A stretch of 64,000 nucleotides of DNA from Chryseobacterium sp. ON_d1 (GCF_006829085.1 NZ_BJTC01000002.1:372001-436000); one strand, 5' to 3'. Positions 7,968-16,400 are shown, numbered from the stretch's first letter. Notes: generated by a model from the sequence alone, not told the origin. Numbers and translations: made by a program.

Positions 7968-8440
7968 GAACATTAAAACTAACGACATTGATAATATTAT
8001 TCTTTTCATCAATTGGTTATTCTCAAGACAATTTTGAATTGACAATCGAAAGAAAACTATCTTCAGACATATGTACAATGGGTTATCTTATTGCAAATGG
8101 AGAAGTGCTTTGCTACACATTGGAATTGCCTTGGGCGGATAACTTAAACAACATTAGTTGTATACCCATTGGCACTTACAGTGGCATTTTGAGATACGAT
8201 AAAACTGATGGATGGAGAATTCAACTGGAAAATGTACCCAACAGAACAGGTGTTCAAATACATATGGGAAACTATACAAACCAAATTAAAGGTTGCGTTT
8301 TGGTAGGTACAAAAGCGAAAGTTGATAATTGTAGTGTTCAAAATAGTTCAGGCGCATATTCAAAACTAAAAAAAGCATTTTATGGCACTGAATCCCCCAA
8401 TAGCACACCAAACAAAAAAATTGTAATAACCTTTAAATAA
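7964..8440 (+). CDS. secreted DUF5675-family protein
   Basis: A 158-residue protein with an N-terminal signal peptide cut near GYSQ (residue 20). The rest fits DUF5675: LTIERKLSSDICTMGYL at the start, CYTLELPW, CIPIGTY, GVQIHMGNY, and GCVLVGT, with the conserved IPxGxY and IHxGN elements. DUF5675 proteins occur in phage and secretion-related settings and lack a proven activity, though a peptidoglycan-related role is often suggested. The gene is 6 bp upstream of a large secreted protein and probably forms an operon with it, so the two may work together outside the inner membrane. Confidence 0.75.
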   Translation: MRTLKLTTLIILFFSSIGYSQDNFELTIERKLSSDICTMGYLIANGEVLCYTLELPWADNLNNISCIPIGTYSGILRYDKTDGWRIQLENVPNRTGVQIHMGNYTNQIKGCVLVGTKAKVDNCSVQNSSGAYSKLKKAFYGTESPNSTPNKKIVITFK

Positions 8441-8446
8441 AGAAAC

Positions 8447-10177
8447 ATGAAAAATAATCTAATTATCTTTTTACTCTTTGCTTTCTCCACAAATTTCGTA
8501 TTTACTCAGGTAACACCCAATTCAATACGATTTGATGTAGAAAACTATATCGCAATTGACAACTCTGGTCGATATTACCCATATACTTCACATGGTTTTT
8601 ATGAAAATTCTACGGGTACTGCAAAATCTCGAATTTTCATATTACCTAACTTCAAACTTGAATTGAACAAAATTAAATACTTAGATAATCAAGGCCGAGA
8701 AACATATCAGGATAATGATAACGTACGCTCAATGATAATACCCGTAACTCAAGACTTGTCCCTACCTAATGAAAGTCAAAAAGCAGCAATAACTGCTGCA
8801 ATAAGCAAAAACACAACAATTCAAGCCTTTTTTCCGCCAATCGCTAAGAATAATATGGGGTTTCCATTAATGAATGCAAACTTACTTCCCATTATTTCTA
8901 GTCAAATTATTACAATGGCTAATCAATACGAATCAAATTATATCAATGTACAACAACAACTTATCAATGAATACAATGCTCGTTATAACGCTGAGCTAAT
9001 TTCTTTGACTGAATTGGAAATAATTTTAGAAGTTGGAAATGAAATGGTTTATTCCAAACGAATTCCCAACACATGGGTTGCAACAGGTGGTACATTAAAA
9101 AACATCGTTATTGAGAATCCCTCTGAATATGTAAAAAATGTAATTGCAGGGGGGAATGGCCAAATTATAGTAAGTTATAAGTTCAGAGATTCCAAAAAAA
9201 GTACCATTAGTGCAAACATAAATGCAACTGCAACTATCGATCAGTTTTTGAGCGAAATGTATCAAAGTAGCGTAAGTCAAAAATCAAGCGGTTGGTCATT
9301 TTTGGGATTTGGCAGTAGTAGTAGATCTATAAAATCATCTTTTGATCAGCAGGTACGACAACAATATACTTCAAATAGCATTGCTAATACTACAATTGAA
9401 ATGTATGATGCAGATGATCAGATGATTAAGCAGTTTGAAAATGCTTTTTTCCCAAGTTTATCTAAACAGGAAGCTATTCAAAATCATATTAATGCAGCAG
9501 AAAAAGCAAAGGCTGAGGGAAATCAAGCTTTATATGATTTACACTTGAAGTATATTGAGGAACTAAAAAGTAATAACCCAAATTTGACACCAAATATTGA
9601 TGCAGCACTCGCAGCTCTTGGTAAGAATGATTACATCGGCTTTATAGCACATGGTGTTAGATGGGGTAGTAATTCAACGACAGGAAATAATTCATTTAGA
9701 AGAGTTTTAAGCAGTAGCGAGATGGCAAGCATGTCTCAAAATTGGAATCAATCTAAGGTAATATCTATTCAACATACAGTTAATCAACCTGTACCTGTTT
9801 TTGAAGAAATAAAATTTAGAGCCTCTCTTGGTGCTATTGACGGTATACCATTTCAAAATAATTTATATATCACCAATGGATTTAGTGGTAATTGGCAAAA
9901 CATAAATGGTGTACTTATTGGCCCAATAACAGCTGGTGGTGTGTTTAATCAGAATAATATACTTGCAGGTAGTTTATTGACAAAAATTGGCTCATATAAT
10001 GTCTATAGCCCTCAAACATTGAATGACGCTATTTCAACTTATAGCTCGGGTGATAGGGTTTACCTTACATTTATTGTATATATAGGCAACACTAATATGT
10101 ACTCTTATGGAATGGTTCCTGTGTATCAAGAACAAAAAATACAAGTGACATTAGGAGCATATCCTAAAAGAAACTGA
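8447..10177 (+). CDS. large secreted protein with a C-terminal PDZ-like domain
   Basis: A 576-residue protein with a signal peptide ending near FVFTQ (residue 21). I do not recognise the N-terminal ~450 residues. They include a long Gln/Asn-rich helical part (~150-190) and a charged helix, EAIQNHINAAEKAKAEGNQ, near 345. Residues ~480-555 resemble a PDZ fold: LYITNG, then GVLIGPITAGGVFNQNNI, LAGSLLTKIG, VYSPQTLNDAISTYSSGDRVYL, which parallels the usual SPA-x-GLxxGD-x-I-x-x-I-N-G and the final strand. No protease triad is evident. No C-terminal T9SS sorting domain is seen. It follows the DUF5675 gene by 6 bp. Codon use is notably AT-rich compared with genes after 17 kb. Confidence 0.65.
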   Translation: MKNNLIIFLLFAFSTNFVFTQVTPNSIRFDVENYIAIDNSGRYYPYTSHGFYENSTGTAKSRIFILPNFKLELNKIKYLDNQGRETYQDNDNVRSMIIPVTQDLSLPNESQKAAITAAISKNTTIQAFFPPIAKNNMGFPLMNANLLPIISSQIITMANQYESNYINVQQQLINEYNARYNAELISLTELEIILEVGNEMVYSKRIPNTWVATGGTLKNIVIENPSEYVKNVIAGGNGQIIVSYKFRDSKKSTISANINATATIDQFLSEMYQSSVSQKSSGWSFLGFGSSSRSIKSSFDQQVRQQYTSNSIANTTIEMYDADDQMIKQFENAFFPSLSKQEAIQNHINAAEKAKAEGNQALYDLHLKYIEELKSNNPNLTPNIDAALAALGKNDYIGFIAHGVRWGSNSTTGNNSFRRVLSSSEMASMSQNWNQSKVISIQHTVNQPVPVFEEIKFRASLGAIDGIPFQNNLYITNGFSGNWQNINGVLIGPITAGGVFNQNNILAGSLLTKIGSYNVYSPQTLNDAISTYSSGDRVYLTFIVYIGNTNMYSYGMVPVYQEQKIQVTLGAYPKRN

Positions 10178-10202
10178 GAATTAACTACTGCCAACAAGTC
10201 TC

Positions 10203-11441
10203 TTACCTGTTAAATGGATATTCATTAACCCAATGAAAACCTCTTTTGTTTAACGGATAATCTTCTTTTTTCTTTCTTGTCGTTTTTATTTTTACAAATT
10301 CACTGCCCTTATTGCCCGAAAAAATGATTGTATCTTTTTGAACACGGTAATGCAGGTAAGCATATATGTTCTGTTCATCTGTTTTACGAAGTATAAGTGT
10401 TTTTTTTCCAGTATCTAAGAAACTTTGAAATGCTTTAATACTGTCATTATTAAGAATTATATTTGTCCGCCCCGGATAACTGATTAATATTTTTTTCCAG
10501 CCCATAGAGTCATTGCAGGGTATTTCCTGGTTATTGATAATATATTGATTAATAGTATAGGCACCCTCCATTGGGACAGCCGGAGGGGTATAGAACAATG
10601 CTGATGAAGAACTCGATATAAAAAAAGCCATTACAAGCCATTTGAATGCAGTAAGTGTAATTCTCTTCCATTTTTTGTCGGAGGTTCTTTTTTGAAAACG
10701 TAATTGCGATGGCTGATGCAATACAAAAAAACGATATAAAGCAATGGCATCCCCACTTACAATAAAGAAGCAAAATAAAACAATATGACTGGAAAATATT
10801 TTTACTGGTACATCATAAAAGAAATTCAACAGCGCTACATTGATCATGACCGTCATGGAAAAAAGTGCGCCAAAAGTTTTGGTTCTCCTGAAAAGAAGCA
10901 AAAGCCCACCTATAACTTCCAGTAATCCGGAAACAAATGTATAACCAGTGGAAGCTCCCATCATAGTCCATACCACCCCCATTGGCGACATATCTCCCAC
11001 TCTTTCTTCCAGTCTGCCAATTGTATTGGCGGGGAACTGCCCGTCGTGCAGTTTGGCAAAACCATATGAAAGCATGATCATAGCTACATAATAGCGTGCG
11101 ACTACCACCGTAAACCAATGCAAGTCTTTAAATGTCCGCTGTTTTTTATCTGCAAGAAGTATAACGAGTGCAGCCACTACCGCTAAGCCAATATTTACAA
11201 GCACTATCCAATAATCTAATGTTGTATCGCCGCTGCCAGTCATTGTAATATATTCTACCTGTGTTTGCTGAAAAACATTTTTACACAACCACAAGACTCC
11301 ACTCTTATGTATTCCTGCTAAAGGCGAAAACTGAGAGGTAAAAATAAAAAGATACCCATAAGAAATAACAAACAAATGCAGGAAACTTAGTACAGCATTA
11401 TGCTTTCTCTGATTAGGAAAAGTGATGGGTTTTGTATTCAT
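10203..11441 (-). CDS. DoxX-like multi-pass membrane protein
   Basis: A 412-residue protein with about seven or eight membrane helices in the first ~300 residues and a soluble C-terminal domain of ~115 residues that follows the FYTPPAVPMEG segment. The central part (MLSYGFAKLHDGQFP, then SGLLEVIGGLLLLFRRTKTFGALFSMTVMINVALLNF) resembles DoxX-family proteins. DoxX members are membrane proteins linked to thiosulfate or quinone redox steps in some organisms, but most are unassigned. The C-terminal domain may lie in the periplasm. It is convergent with the PDZ-like gene (25 bp) and is monocistronic or the last gene after the phosphotransferase, 90 bp away. Confidence 0.7.
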   Translation of the reverse strand: MNTKPITFPNQRKHNAVLSFLHLFVISYGYLFIFTSQFSPLAGIHKSGVLWLCKNVFQQTQVEYITMTGSGDTTLDYWIVLVNIGLAVVAALVILLADKKQRTFKDLHWFTVVVARYYVAMIMLSYGFAKLHDGQFPANTIGRLEERVGDMSPMGVVWTMMGASTGYTFVSGLLEVIGGLLLLFRRTKTFGALFSMTVMINVALLNFFYDVPVKIFSSHIVLFCFFIVSGDAIALYRFFVLHQPSQLRFQKRTSDKKWKRITLTAFKWLVMAFFISSSSSALFYTPPAVPMEGAYTINQYIINNQEIPCNDSMGWKKILISYPGRTNIILNNDSIKAFQSFLDTGKKTLILRKTDEQNIYAYLHYRVQKDTIIFSGNKGSEFVKIKTTRKKKEDYPLNKRGFHWVNEYPFNR

Positions 11442-11531
11442 ATTAACAATATTTATTTAAGATAAGAAAGCTTGCATTAATCATATAAATTTTTAGATTG
11501 TTTTTGATATTTTGGGTGAAATTTAAAAGTA

Positions 11532-12524
11532 CTATTTTACCTCAATTTTATGATAAGCAATCCATCGTTTGAGATTGCCCACCATTCTTTTTAAATGATC
11601 TTCATTCAGGAAAATATTGGTCCAATATTCAAATCTGTCGCACTGAACACTTATATAATAGTTCATAATAGCCAGACATGCGTAAGGTAAAAGCTTTTTT
11701 TCTTCATCATTAATTTTAGTGACAGTTTCATAGCCTCTTATGAAATGATCTGCTTTTGCTTCATACTCCTCTTCGTTCAGATGGGTTGTAAATAGCTGAA
11801 ATAGAAAATAAGAAATATCAAAGCATAAATAACCATTACCACAAAAATCAAAGTCAAAAAAAGTGATTTCTTTTTCGTTATCAATATGTAAATTATCAAA
11901 CCAGACATCAAGATGAACCGCTCCATATCTCATTTTCTGCAGGTCTGTATTTTCCATTTTTAGCGTTAAAAAATCGGAAAGACTTTCTAAAAATTGAATT
12001 TCGGTCGTGTTTTTACAATAGAAATTTTTTGTCCTTACAACAGGATTCTTAAGCAGGTTTTGAGCATTGTAAGACATTCTCATCAGTTCTACATGTTCTG
12101 TTGATTGATGAACTTTAGCTAGTGCCTGCCCAATTAGAAAGCTGGTTTCCGGTGAGAATTTTACTGTTTTTATACCCTTAGCATATGAAAATAAAACGCC
12201 GAATCTTGTTCCTTCTGGAGCTTCAATTTTCTGAATAAAATTGTTTGATTGATCTGCTATGGGAAAAGCAACTTGTCGGTCTGCTTCTTTCAGATGGTTG
12301 AGAAGTCTTAATTCTTCTTGAATTTCTAATTCGGTTCGCCAATCATGAGTATACACTCTAAAAACGTATTTGTTTTCGCCATCATGAACGATGTATAAAT
12401 GGTTCATCGCAAGCCGGAAGATCCTGCATTCCATGTTGTCGGTTAGTCCATATTTTTCTTGAATAAGTTGACCAAGTCTATCAGGTGAAAGCGTGCTGTT
12501 TATTGTCGGAAATTTCTCTGTCAT
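11532..12524 (-). CDS. phosphotransferase of the aminoglycoside-phosphotransferase fold
   Basis: A 330-residue kinase-like protein. It has the APH catalytic loop HLDVWFDN at residues 204-211 (catalytic Asp206, metal-binding Asn211) and the metal-binding FFDFDF at 222-227, as in choline kinase, homoserine kinase II and antibiotic phosphotransferases. Length is usual for the fold. The substrate cannot be deduced; a small hydroxylated metabolite is as likely as a drug. The start overlaps a 39-codon ORF (12481-12600) that itself begins directly after the esterase stop, so esterase, small ORF and kinase seem to be one transcript. Confidence 0.8.
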   Translation of the reverse strand: MTEKFPTINSTLSPDRLGQLIQEKYGLTDNMECRIFRLAMNHLYIVHDGENKYVFRVYTHDWRTELEIQEELRLLNHLKEADRQVAFPIADQSNNFIQKIEAPEGTRFGVLFSYAKGIKTVKFSPETSFLIGQALAKVHQSTEHVELMRMSYNAQNLLKNPVVRTKNFYCKNTTEIQFLESLSDFLTLKMENTDLQKMRYGAVHLDVWFDNLHIDNEKEITFFDFDFCGNGYLCFDISYFLFQLFTTHLNEEEYEAKADHFIRGYETVTKINDEEKKLLPYACLAIMNYYISVQCDRFEYWTNIFLNEDHLKRMVGNLKRWIAYHKIEVK

Positions 12525-12600
12525 GTAATTCTCGTTCGTAGCTGGTTATAGCTTGTGCAATTTCGTTAACATTTTTCGATTTTACACCTATTACATCCAT
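12481..12600 (-). CDS. possible 39-residue ORF between esterase and phosphotransferase
   Basis: The ATG at 12600 follows the esterase TAA without a gap (TAAATG), and the ORF runs 39 codons into the start of the phosphotransferase gene. The peptide starts MDVIGVKSKNVNEIA and contains QAITSYERELHD, which looks like ordinary soluble protein. Back-to-back stop/start and the overlap with the next start favour translational coupling. It could instead be a vestige. No family is recognised. Confidence 0.4.
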   Translation of the reverse strand: MDVIGVKSKNVNEIAQAITSYERELHDREISDNKQHAFT

Positions 12601-13758
12601 TTATTTAACTATTTCGTGCAATTCCATTTCTAAATCCTTCTTTTCCTTTTCTGTATAAAATTCAGAATTTGCTAATGAAATATTGAATTCTTTAACAGTT
12701 GCAGAGTAATCCTGTTTTAGTAAGATTTTAGCCTTTATAATATTTAAATAAGCCTCTGAAAAATTTGGATAATAATCTATAAGGATTTTCCAGGCCTGAA
12801 TAGCTTTATTATATTGCTTTTCATTATAAAATGCCCATCCTTTTCCATTTAAAATACCCAATGAAAAATTTAGATTAATGCCGTAATTGGAGCGTATTTC
12901 CTTATCCAATGATGATTTAATGCTCAAGTCTGTTTGCTTATTTGATATATACTTTGACTGAATGGCGGACCAATCTTCAAATATCTCGTAAAGAGCTGTA
13001 TTAATAAGTAAGCCTGGCGTTGCATTATGATCTGCTTTTTTAAACTCATATCCTTTCATATCCAGAAAAGGATTGTTAATTTTCTTAATGATGGAATCCA
13101 TCTTCAGGAAATCTTCGGGATAGTCGTTTCCGATTCCATAGCGATAATATTTTTTTGTATGAAAAGAGCGCTTACTGAATTGATTTATAGAATCTGTTAA
13201 GTCAACATTTTTCTGAGTAAAAAATGGGCTCATAGAAATAATTCCATTCAAATCATTTATTCTAGAATTCAATAATGAGGTTGTAAAATACCCATATCTG
13301 GAATGACCAATTAACACTCTAAAAGAAGAGGCTTTGTACTCTCTTTCAGCTAATGGGATAAGTTGTTCAAAAATAAATTTTTCATTCTCCTGTGCAAGGC
13401 CTTTGGGATCAGAAATTTTATACTGTGTTTCAAGATAGCGGTATCTTTGTTCTGATTCAATGCTTATTACGATAGAGGAAGGAATCTGTTCATTACTCGT
13501 TAAATAGTCAATGGTATTGAGAATATAATGATTACTTCTTTTATTTTGCCGATCAAATACAATAATTAATGGGAATTTGTTCCCGGACTTCTTTTGCCAT
13601 TCTATGGGAACTATTACAGAAATCTTTTTCTCAAATCCCAGACTTGTTGATTTTACTATTGTGTCTTTTAGTCTTTTATATCTTTCATAGTTCTGGGCAA
13701 GCAGTGAAGACGTTGCTGAAGTGAAAACTAAAAGAAAGAGTAAGTACTTTTTTATCAT
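12601..13758 (-). CDS. secreted esterase (enterochelin-esterase-like) with TPR tail
   Basis: A 385-residue protein with a signal peptide ending near LLAQ (residue 22). Residues ~40-270 match putative esterases of the Fes/IroE/esterase D type: VIVPIEWQ, PLIIVFDRQ, and the nucleophile elbow GHSRYG at 151-156 (Ser153), with MSPFF after it and a His in ADHNATPG as likely catalytic base. Residues ~310-380 contain a TPR-like pair (YNKAIQAWKILIDYYPNFSEA). Such enzymes hydrolyse ester bonds in siderophores or acyl compounds in the periplasm; the substrate here is open. It is the first gene of a putative three-gene unit with the small ORF and the phosphotransferase. Confidence 0.8.
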   Translation of the reverse strand: MIKKYLLFLLVFTSATSSLLAQNYERYKRLKDTIVKSTSLGFEKKISVIVPIEWQKKSGNKFPLIIVFDRQNKRSNHYILNTIDYLTSNEQIPSSIVISIESEQRYRYLETQYKISDPKGLAQENEKFIFEQLIPLAEREYKASSFRVLIGHSRYGYFTTSLLNSRINDLNGIISMSPFFTQKNVDLTDSINQFSKRSFHTKKYYRYGIGNDYPEDFLKMDSIIKKINNPFLDMKGYEFKKADHNATPGLLINTALYEIFEDWSAIQSKYISNKQTDLSIKSSLDKEIRSNYGINLNFSLGILNGKGWAFYNEKQYNKAIQAWKILIDYYPNFSEAYLNIIKAKILLKQDYSATVKEFNISLANSEFYTEKEKKDLEMELHEIVK

Positions 13759-13843
13759 GGATATCAGTTAAGACTCAAATTTACGGATTGTGTTCATATA
13801 AAATTTGCAATGATGGTAATGTTGTTCGATTTTTTCCATAAAA

Positions 13844-13871
13844 AGCTCCAAAATCTTTAGATTTTGGAGCT
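13844..13871 (-). terminator. intrinsic terminator of the BspA-like gene
   Basis: A perfect 13-bp inverted repeat (AGCTCCAAAATCT and its complement, 13844-13856 and 13859-13871) ends 33 bp past the stop at 13904. On the minus strand it is followed by TTTTTATGG. Confidence 0.85.
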
Positions 13872-13903
13872 GACTTTAAACAGACAGCCTTTCAGCTGAT
13901 TTA

Positions 13904-15397
13904 TTATTGCTTGGTGATTTTATTGAAAAAAGTATCACCTTTAAAGATATAGTCTCCTGAAGGATATTCAGTAAGATCGATGGTATTTTTCCCTTTTCTA
14001 AACAATATGTTTTTAATGAGGTTACCGTTATTATCATATAAATAAACATTTTCATCTACTGAGGATTCCACGTTGATCACTCCTGTCGTTGGATTAGGAT
14101 ACACGGAAGTTTTCGTTTTTGGGGAAACTTCTCTTGATGACAGATAACAACCGGAAATATAGGAATCTCCAATAATATTAAAGCCTTTGTTGATGAGTTG
14201 GGCTCTGGCAAGCATCGCTTGTGGTGTAGAATAAACCAATCCTGTTGCATCTATAACTCCGGACGTTATTGTCGAATTCGCCCAGGTAGGATTATTATTC
14301 AAAGCGATGAGAAAATTGCTGTAATTCGTACATGATAAGCCGACATTTTTAAATCCAAAATAGATTGAATTCCAGCTGAAGTTCTGAAGCTTGATATTCC
14401 ATGAAGAAATATCCTGGTCAAAATGTGAAGCACCTGCAAACATATTAAATCCAGCAAAATAATCAATCTTACTTACATCCCAGTTTCTGATGGGCTGATT
14501 GAATGACACTGCATTTTCAAACATATGCTCAAAATCTGTCACTTTACCTGTATTCCAGTTATCAAGTGGCTGATTAAATGCTGCTGCATTATAGAATGTA
14601 TAGCGGAAATTAGTCGCATTTTCTGTATTCCATGAATTTAATGGCTGGTTGAAAGCTGTGGCATCTGCAAACATGGAGGAGAAATCAGTTCCGGATGCTG
14701 TGTTCCAGGCGGAAATATCTTGATTGAAAGAAGTGGCAGAGGAAAACATGCTGCTGAAATTGGTTACTTTTGAGGTATCCCAGTTTCCTATATTCTGATT
14801 AAACAGCGTTGCTCCGCTGAACATACCGCTCATATCCGTAATATGGTATGGATTCCAGTAAGAAAATGAAGTATGACCTGTCAAAGATGAACAGTTAAGA
14901 AACATTTGTGATAAACTGGTTATCTGTGTCATATCAGGAGTATCTGCAGCCGTTACATTAAGATTGGGACAATTGGCGAATGCTCTGTCGAATTGCTGAA
15001 GCCATGTTGTATTTCCCCACTGGCTGAGTTCTATGAGTTCCTGATTTCCACCTGGAGGCATGATGTCGGTATTGGCCCTGAAACCGTAAAATAATCCGTT
15101 ACCGCTGGATACTTTTAATTCGTAAGTGGCCTGCAGAGGATCTGGATGGAATGATGGCCCAAAATATATGAGTAAAGGCTCATTGCTGCTGGAGTTTACA
15201 TAATCAAACATCCCGTTATGCTCAGGATATCCTACTTCTTCCCAGTGAATGGTGTAATCGGTTCCTGTGCCGCCGAATCTTATTGAATGATCAATGATGC
15301 CGTTGGCATTGGGTTTCCAGATAGTAGTAAATTCATTCTGCGCATAGGAAATGCAAAATAAAAGGAGAAAAATGATTATTAGTTGTTTTTTACACAT
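13904..15397 (-). CDS. BspA-like (DUF285) repeat surface protein with T9SS sorting domain
   Basis: A 497-residue secreted protein. The signal peptide ends near ISYAQ (residue 20). Residues ~150-335 hold about six repeats of the form MFxxAxxFNQxIxxWNTxxVTxFxxMF, typical of DUF285/BspA-type leucine-rich-like surface proteins. The C-terminal ~70 residues form a T9SS type A sorting domain: SVYPNPTTGVINVES, YLYDNNGNLIKN, ending TFFNKITKQ. It should be exported by Sec, then by the type IX system, and anchored or released at the surface, probably for adhesion. It is monocistronic, with a promoter element at 15475-15519 and its own terminator. The DUF285 repeats also occur in Mycoplasma lipoproteins, so transfer is possible. 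Confidence 0.88.
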   Translation of the reverse strand: MCKKQLIIIFLLLFCISYAQNEFTTIWKPNANGIIDHSIRFGGTGTDYTIHWEEVGYPEHNGMFDYVNSSSNEPLLIYFGPSFHPDPLQATYELKVSSGNGLFYGFRANTDIMPPGGNQELIELSQWGNTTWLQQFDRAFANCPNLNVTAADTPDMTQITSLSQMFLNCSSLTGHTSFSYWNPYHITDMSGMFSGATLFNQNIGNWDTSKVTNFSSMFSSATSFNQDISAWNTASGTDFSSMFADATAFNQPLNSWNTENATNFRYTFYNAAAFNQPLDNWNTGKVTDFEHMFENAVSFNQPIRNWDVSKIDYFAGFNMFAGASHFDQDISSWNIKLQNFSWNSIYFGFKNVGLSCTNYSNFLIALNNNPTWANSTITSGVIDATGLVYSTPQAMLARAQLINKGFNIIGDSYISGCYLSSREVSPKTKTSVYPNPTTGVINVESSVDENVYLYDNNGNLIKNILFRKGKNTIDLTEYPSGDYIFKGDTFFNKITKQ

Positions 15398-15474
15398 AAA
15401 TTAAAAGAGGTTTTGTTAGGTTAAAAATTGGGTTTAGTAAGACAAATAATTTCCCGGGATTCTTTATCTTATCT

Positions 15475-15519
15475 CTAATACAAAGGTACTTACGCGCAGC
15501 GACAGAACTCGTCGTGTTA
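15475..15519 (-). promoter_or_regulatory. 45-bp promoter/operator element, copy B
   Basis: Read on the minus strand it starts TAACACGACGA and ends TACCTTTGTATTAG, with the -7 box TACCTTTG 84 bp upstream of the BspA-like start. It matches copy A at 6701-6745 in 35 of 45 positions by my count. The variable part lies between the CGAC/GTCG repeat and the -7 box. Confidence 0.65.
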
Positions 15520-15825
15520 TAATTTAATGGCTTGTTTTTTAAGTTTTTTTGATATAAAAAAACGCTGAAAATTACCCGGAAATGATAATGACACAATTTG
15601 TATTGTAATGCTTTTTTGATAAGAAAAGATGCCATAGAAACATTGGCAAATGCGGACTAAGTAAAGGAAAAATGAGGGTGTTATTCAGCAGTTTTTATAG
15701 ATTACAGCAAATACAGACCTGGTTAAAACTCTTCATACCTACCATGTTGATAATAAGTTGCTGAAATGATCGGAAATAAAGAAATAAATATTCTTAAAGA
15801 AATTATGGACTAAGGGCATAAAAAA

Positions 15826-15845
15826 ACCGCTCTTTTCAGAGCGGT
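15826..15845 (-). terminator. intrinsic terminator of the Gly/Val-rich peptide gene
   Basis: Perfect 8-bp stem ACCGCTCT/AGAGCGGT with loop TTTC. On the minus strand it is followed by TTTTTTT. It lies 28 bp past the stop at 15873. Confidence 0.85.
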
Positions 15846-15872
15846 AAATTTTTAATGTCAATTGTTTGCTGA

Positions 15873-16157
15873 TTAGCAAGTAGAACCGCACTCAAGTAAT
15901 TTGATGTGGATTACACCATTAACAACACATTGTGTCTGGCATAAAGCGTTAGTTACAACAGTGCTTACACCGCCTACTACTCCACCTACTGTAGATCCTA
16001 CGCCAGTTACAACACCACCAACGATAGTACCTACACCGCCTACTACTCCACCAACTACACCTCCTAGTCCACCTAGAAGTCCGCCGATTGGATCTAGTAA
16101 TCCGTTACCTGAAATAGCTTTTAATTCGTTTCTGTCCAATTTTTTTAAGTTTTTCAT
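15873..16157 (-). CDS. bacteriocin-like leader peptide with Gly/Val repeat core
   Basis: A 94-residue peptide. The first 17-19 residues (MKNLKKLDRNELKAISGNG) form the leader seen on many small peptides of Chryseobacterium-type bacteria, with a glycine processing site comparable to double-glycine leaders. The core (about 20-68) is made almost wholly of Gly and Val in an imperfect GGVVGGVG-type repeat with some Thr and Ser, and the tail has four Cys (CQTQC, then LLECGSTC). Together this suggests an exported, possibly membrane-active peptide with one or two disulfides. No ABC transporter/peptidase or immunity gene is adjacent. It has its own terminator and a long AT-rich upstream region. Antimicrobial activity is inference only. 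Confidence 0.75.
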   Translation of the reverse strand: MKNLKKLDRNELKAISGNGLLDPIGGLLGGLGGVVGGVVGGVGTIVGGVVTGVGSTVGGVVGGVSTVVTNALCQTQCVVNGVIHIKLLECGSTC

Positions 16158-16400
16158 AACTATAATTTTATATGATTATTACATCACGAATATATGAATA
16201 ATAATTATACAATTGCAAATTATTTTCAATAAATTAATTATATGTTCTTATTATTTAATATTTCATTAATATAAATGTATTTTAATAAAAATATGATTTT
16301 CACTTATATGTGATTGATTTACTATTTGTTAAAAATAATAACTCAATTTGTGAAATTTAGAGTTATTATTTTTGTACTAAATTTAGATTATTTATAAATA
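16158..16400. other. AT-rich intergenic region
   Basis: Very AT-rich DNA upstream of the Gly/Val-rich peptide gene. It holds the palindrome at 16334-16370 and presumably the peptide promoter; a candidate -7 on the minus strand is TATATTCG near 16187-16194. I see no gene here. Confidence 0.5.
16334..16370. promoter_or_regulatory. 11-bp-arm palindrome, operator or terminator
   Basis: AATAATAACTC (16334-16344) is perfectly repeated in inverse as GAGTTATTATT (16360-16370); the spacer also has AATTT/AAATT symmetry. A T-run follows in both directions. A plus-strand -7-like TATTTTTG (16367-16374) overlaps the right arm. It may be a bidirectional AT-rich terminator or a repressor site. Confidence 0.5.

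Larger units (their letters stand above)
15398..15872. other. intergenic region
   Basis: About 475 bp. It contains the promoter element at 15475-15519 and the terminator at 15826-15845. Between them I see no supported gene; an 81-codon minus-strand frame crosses the promoter and has no protein-like features. Confidence 0.6.

Noticed and set aside
8447..10177. T9SS cargo status of the PDZ-tailed protein
   Set aside because: The C-terminus (ending LGAYPKRN) lacks the YPNP and terminal features of type A sorting domains.
11532..12524. Antibiotic-resistance role for the phosphotransferase
   Set aside because: The fold is shared by many metabolite kinases, and nothing in sequence or context shows a drug substrate.
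15390..15635. 81-codon minus-strand frame upstream of the BspA-like gene
   Set aside because: It crosses the promoter element and has no family features or coding-like composition.
15672..15767. Plus-strand frame of 31 codons starting MRVLFSSF
   Set aside because: Short, without neighbours on that strand, and with no conservation evidence available.
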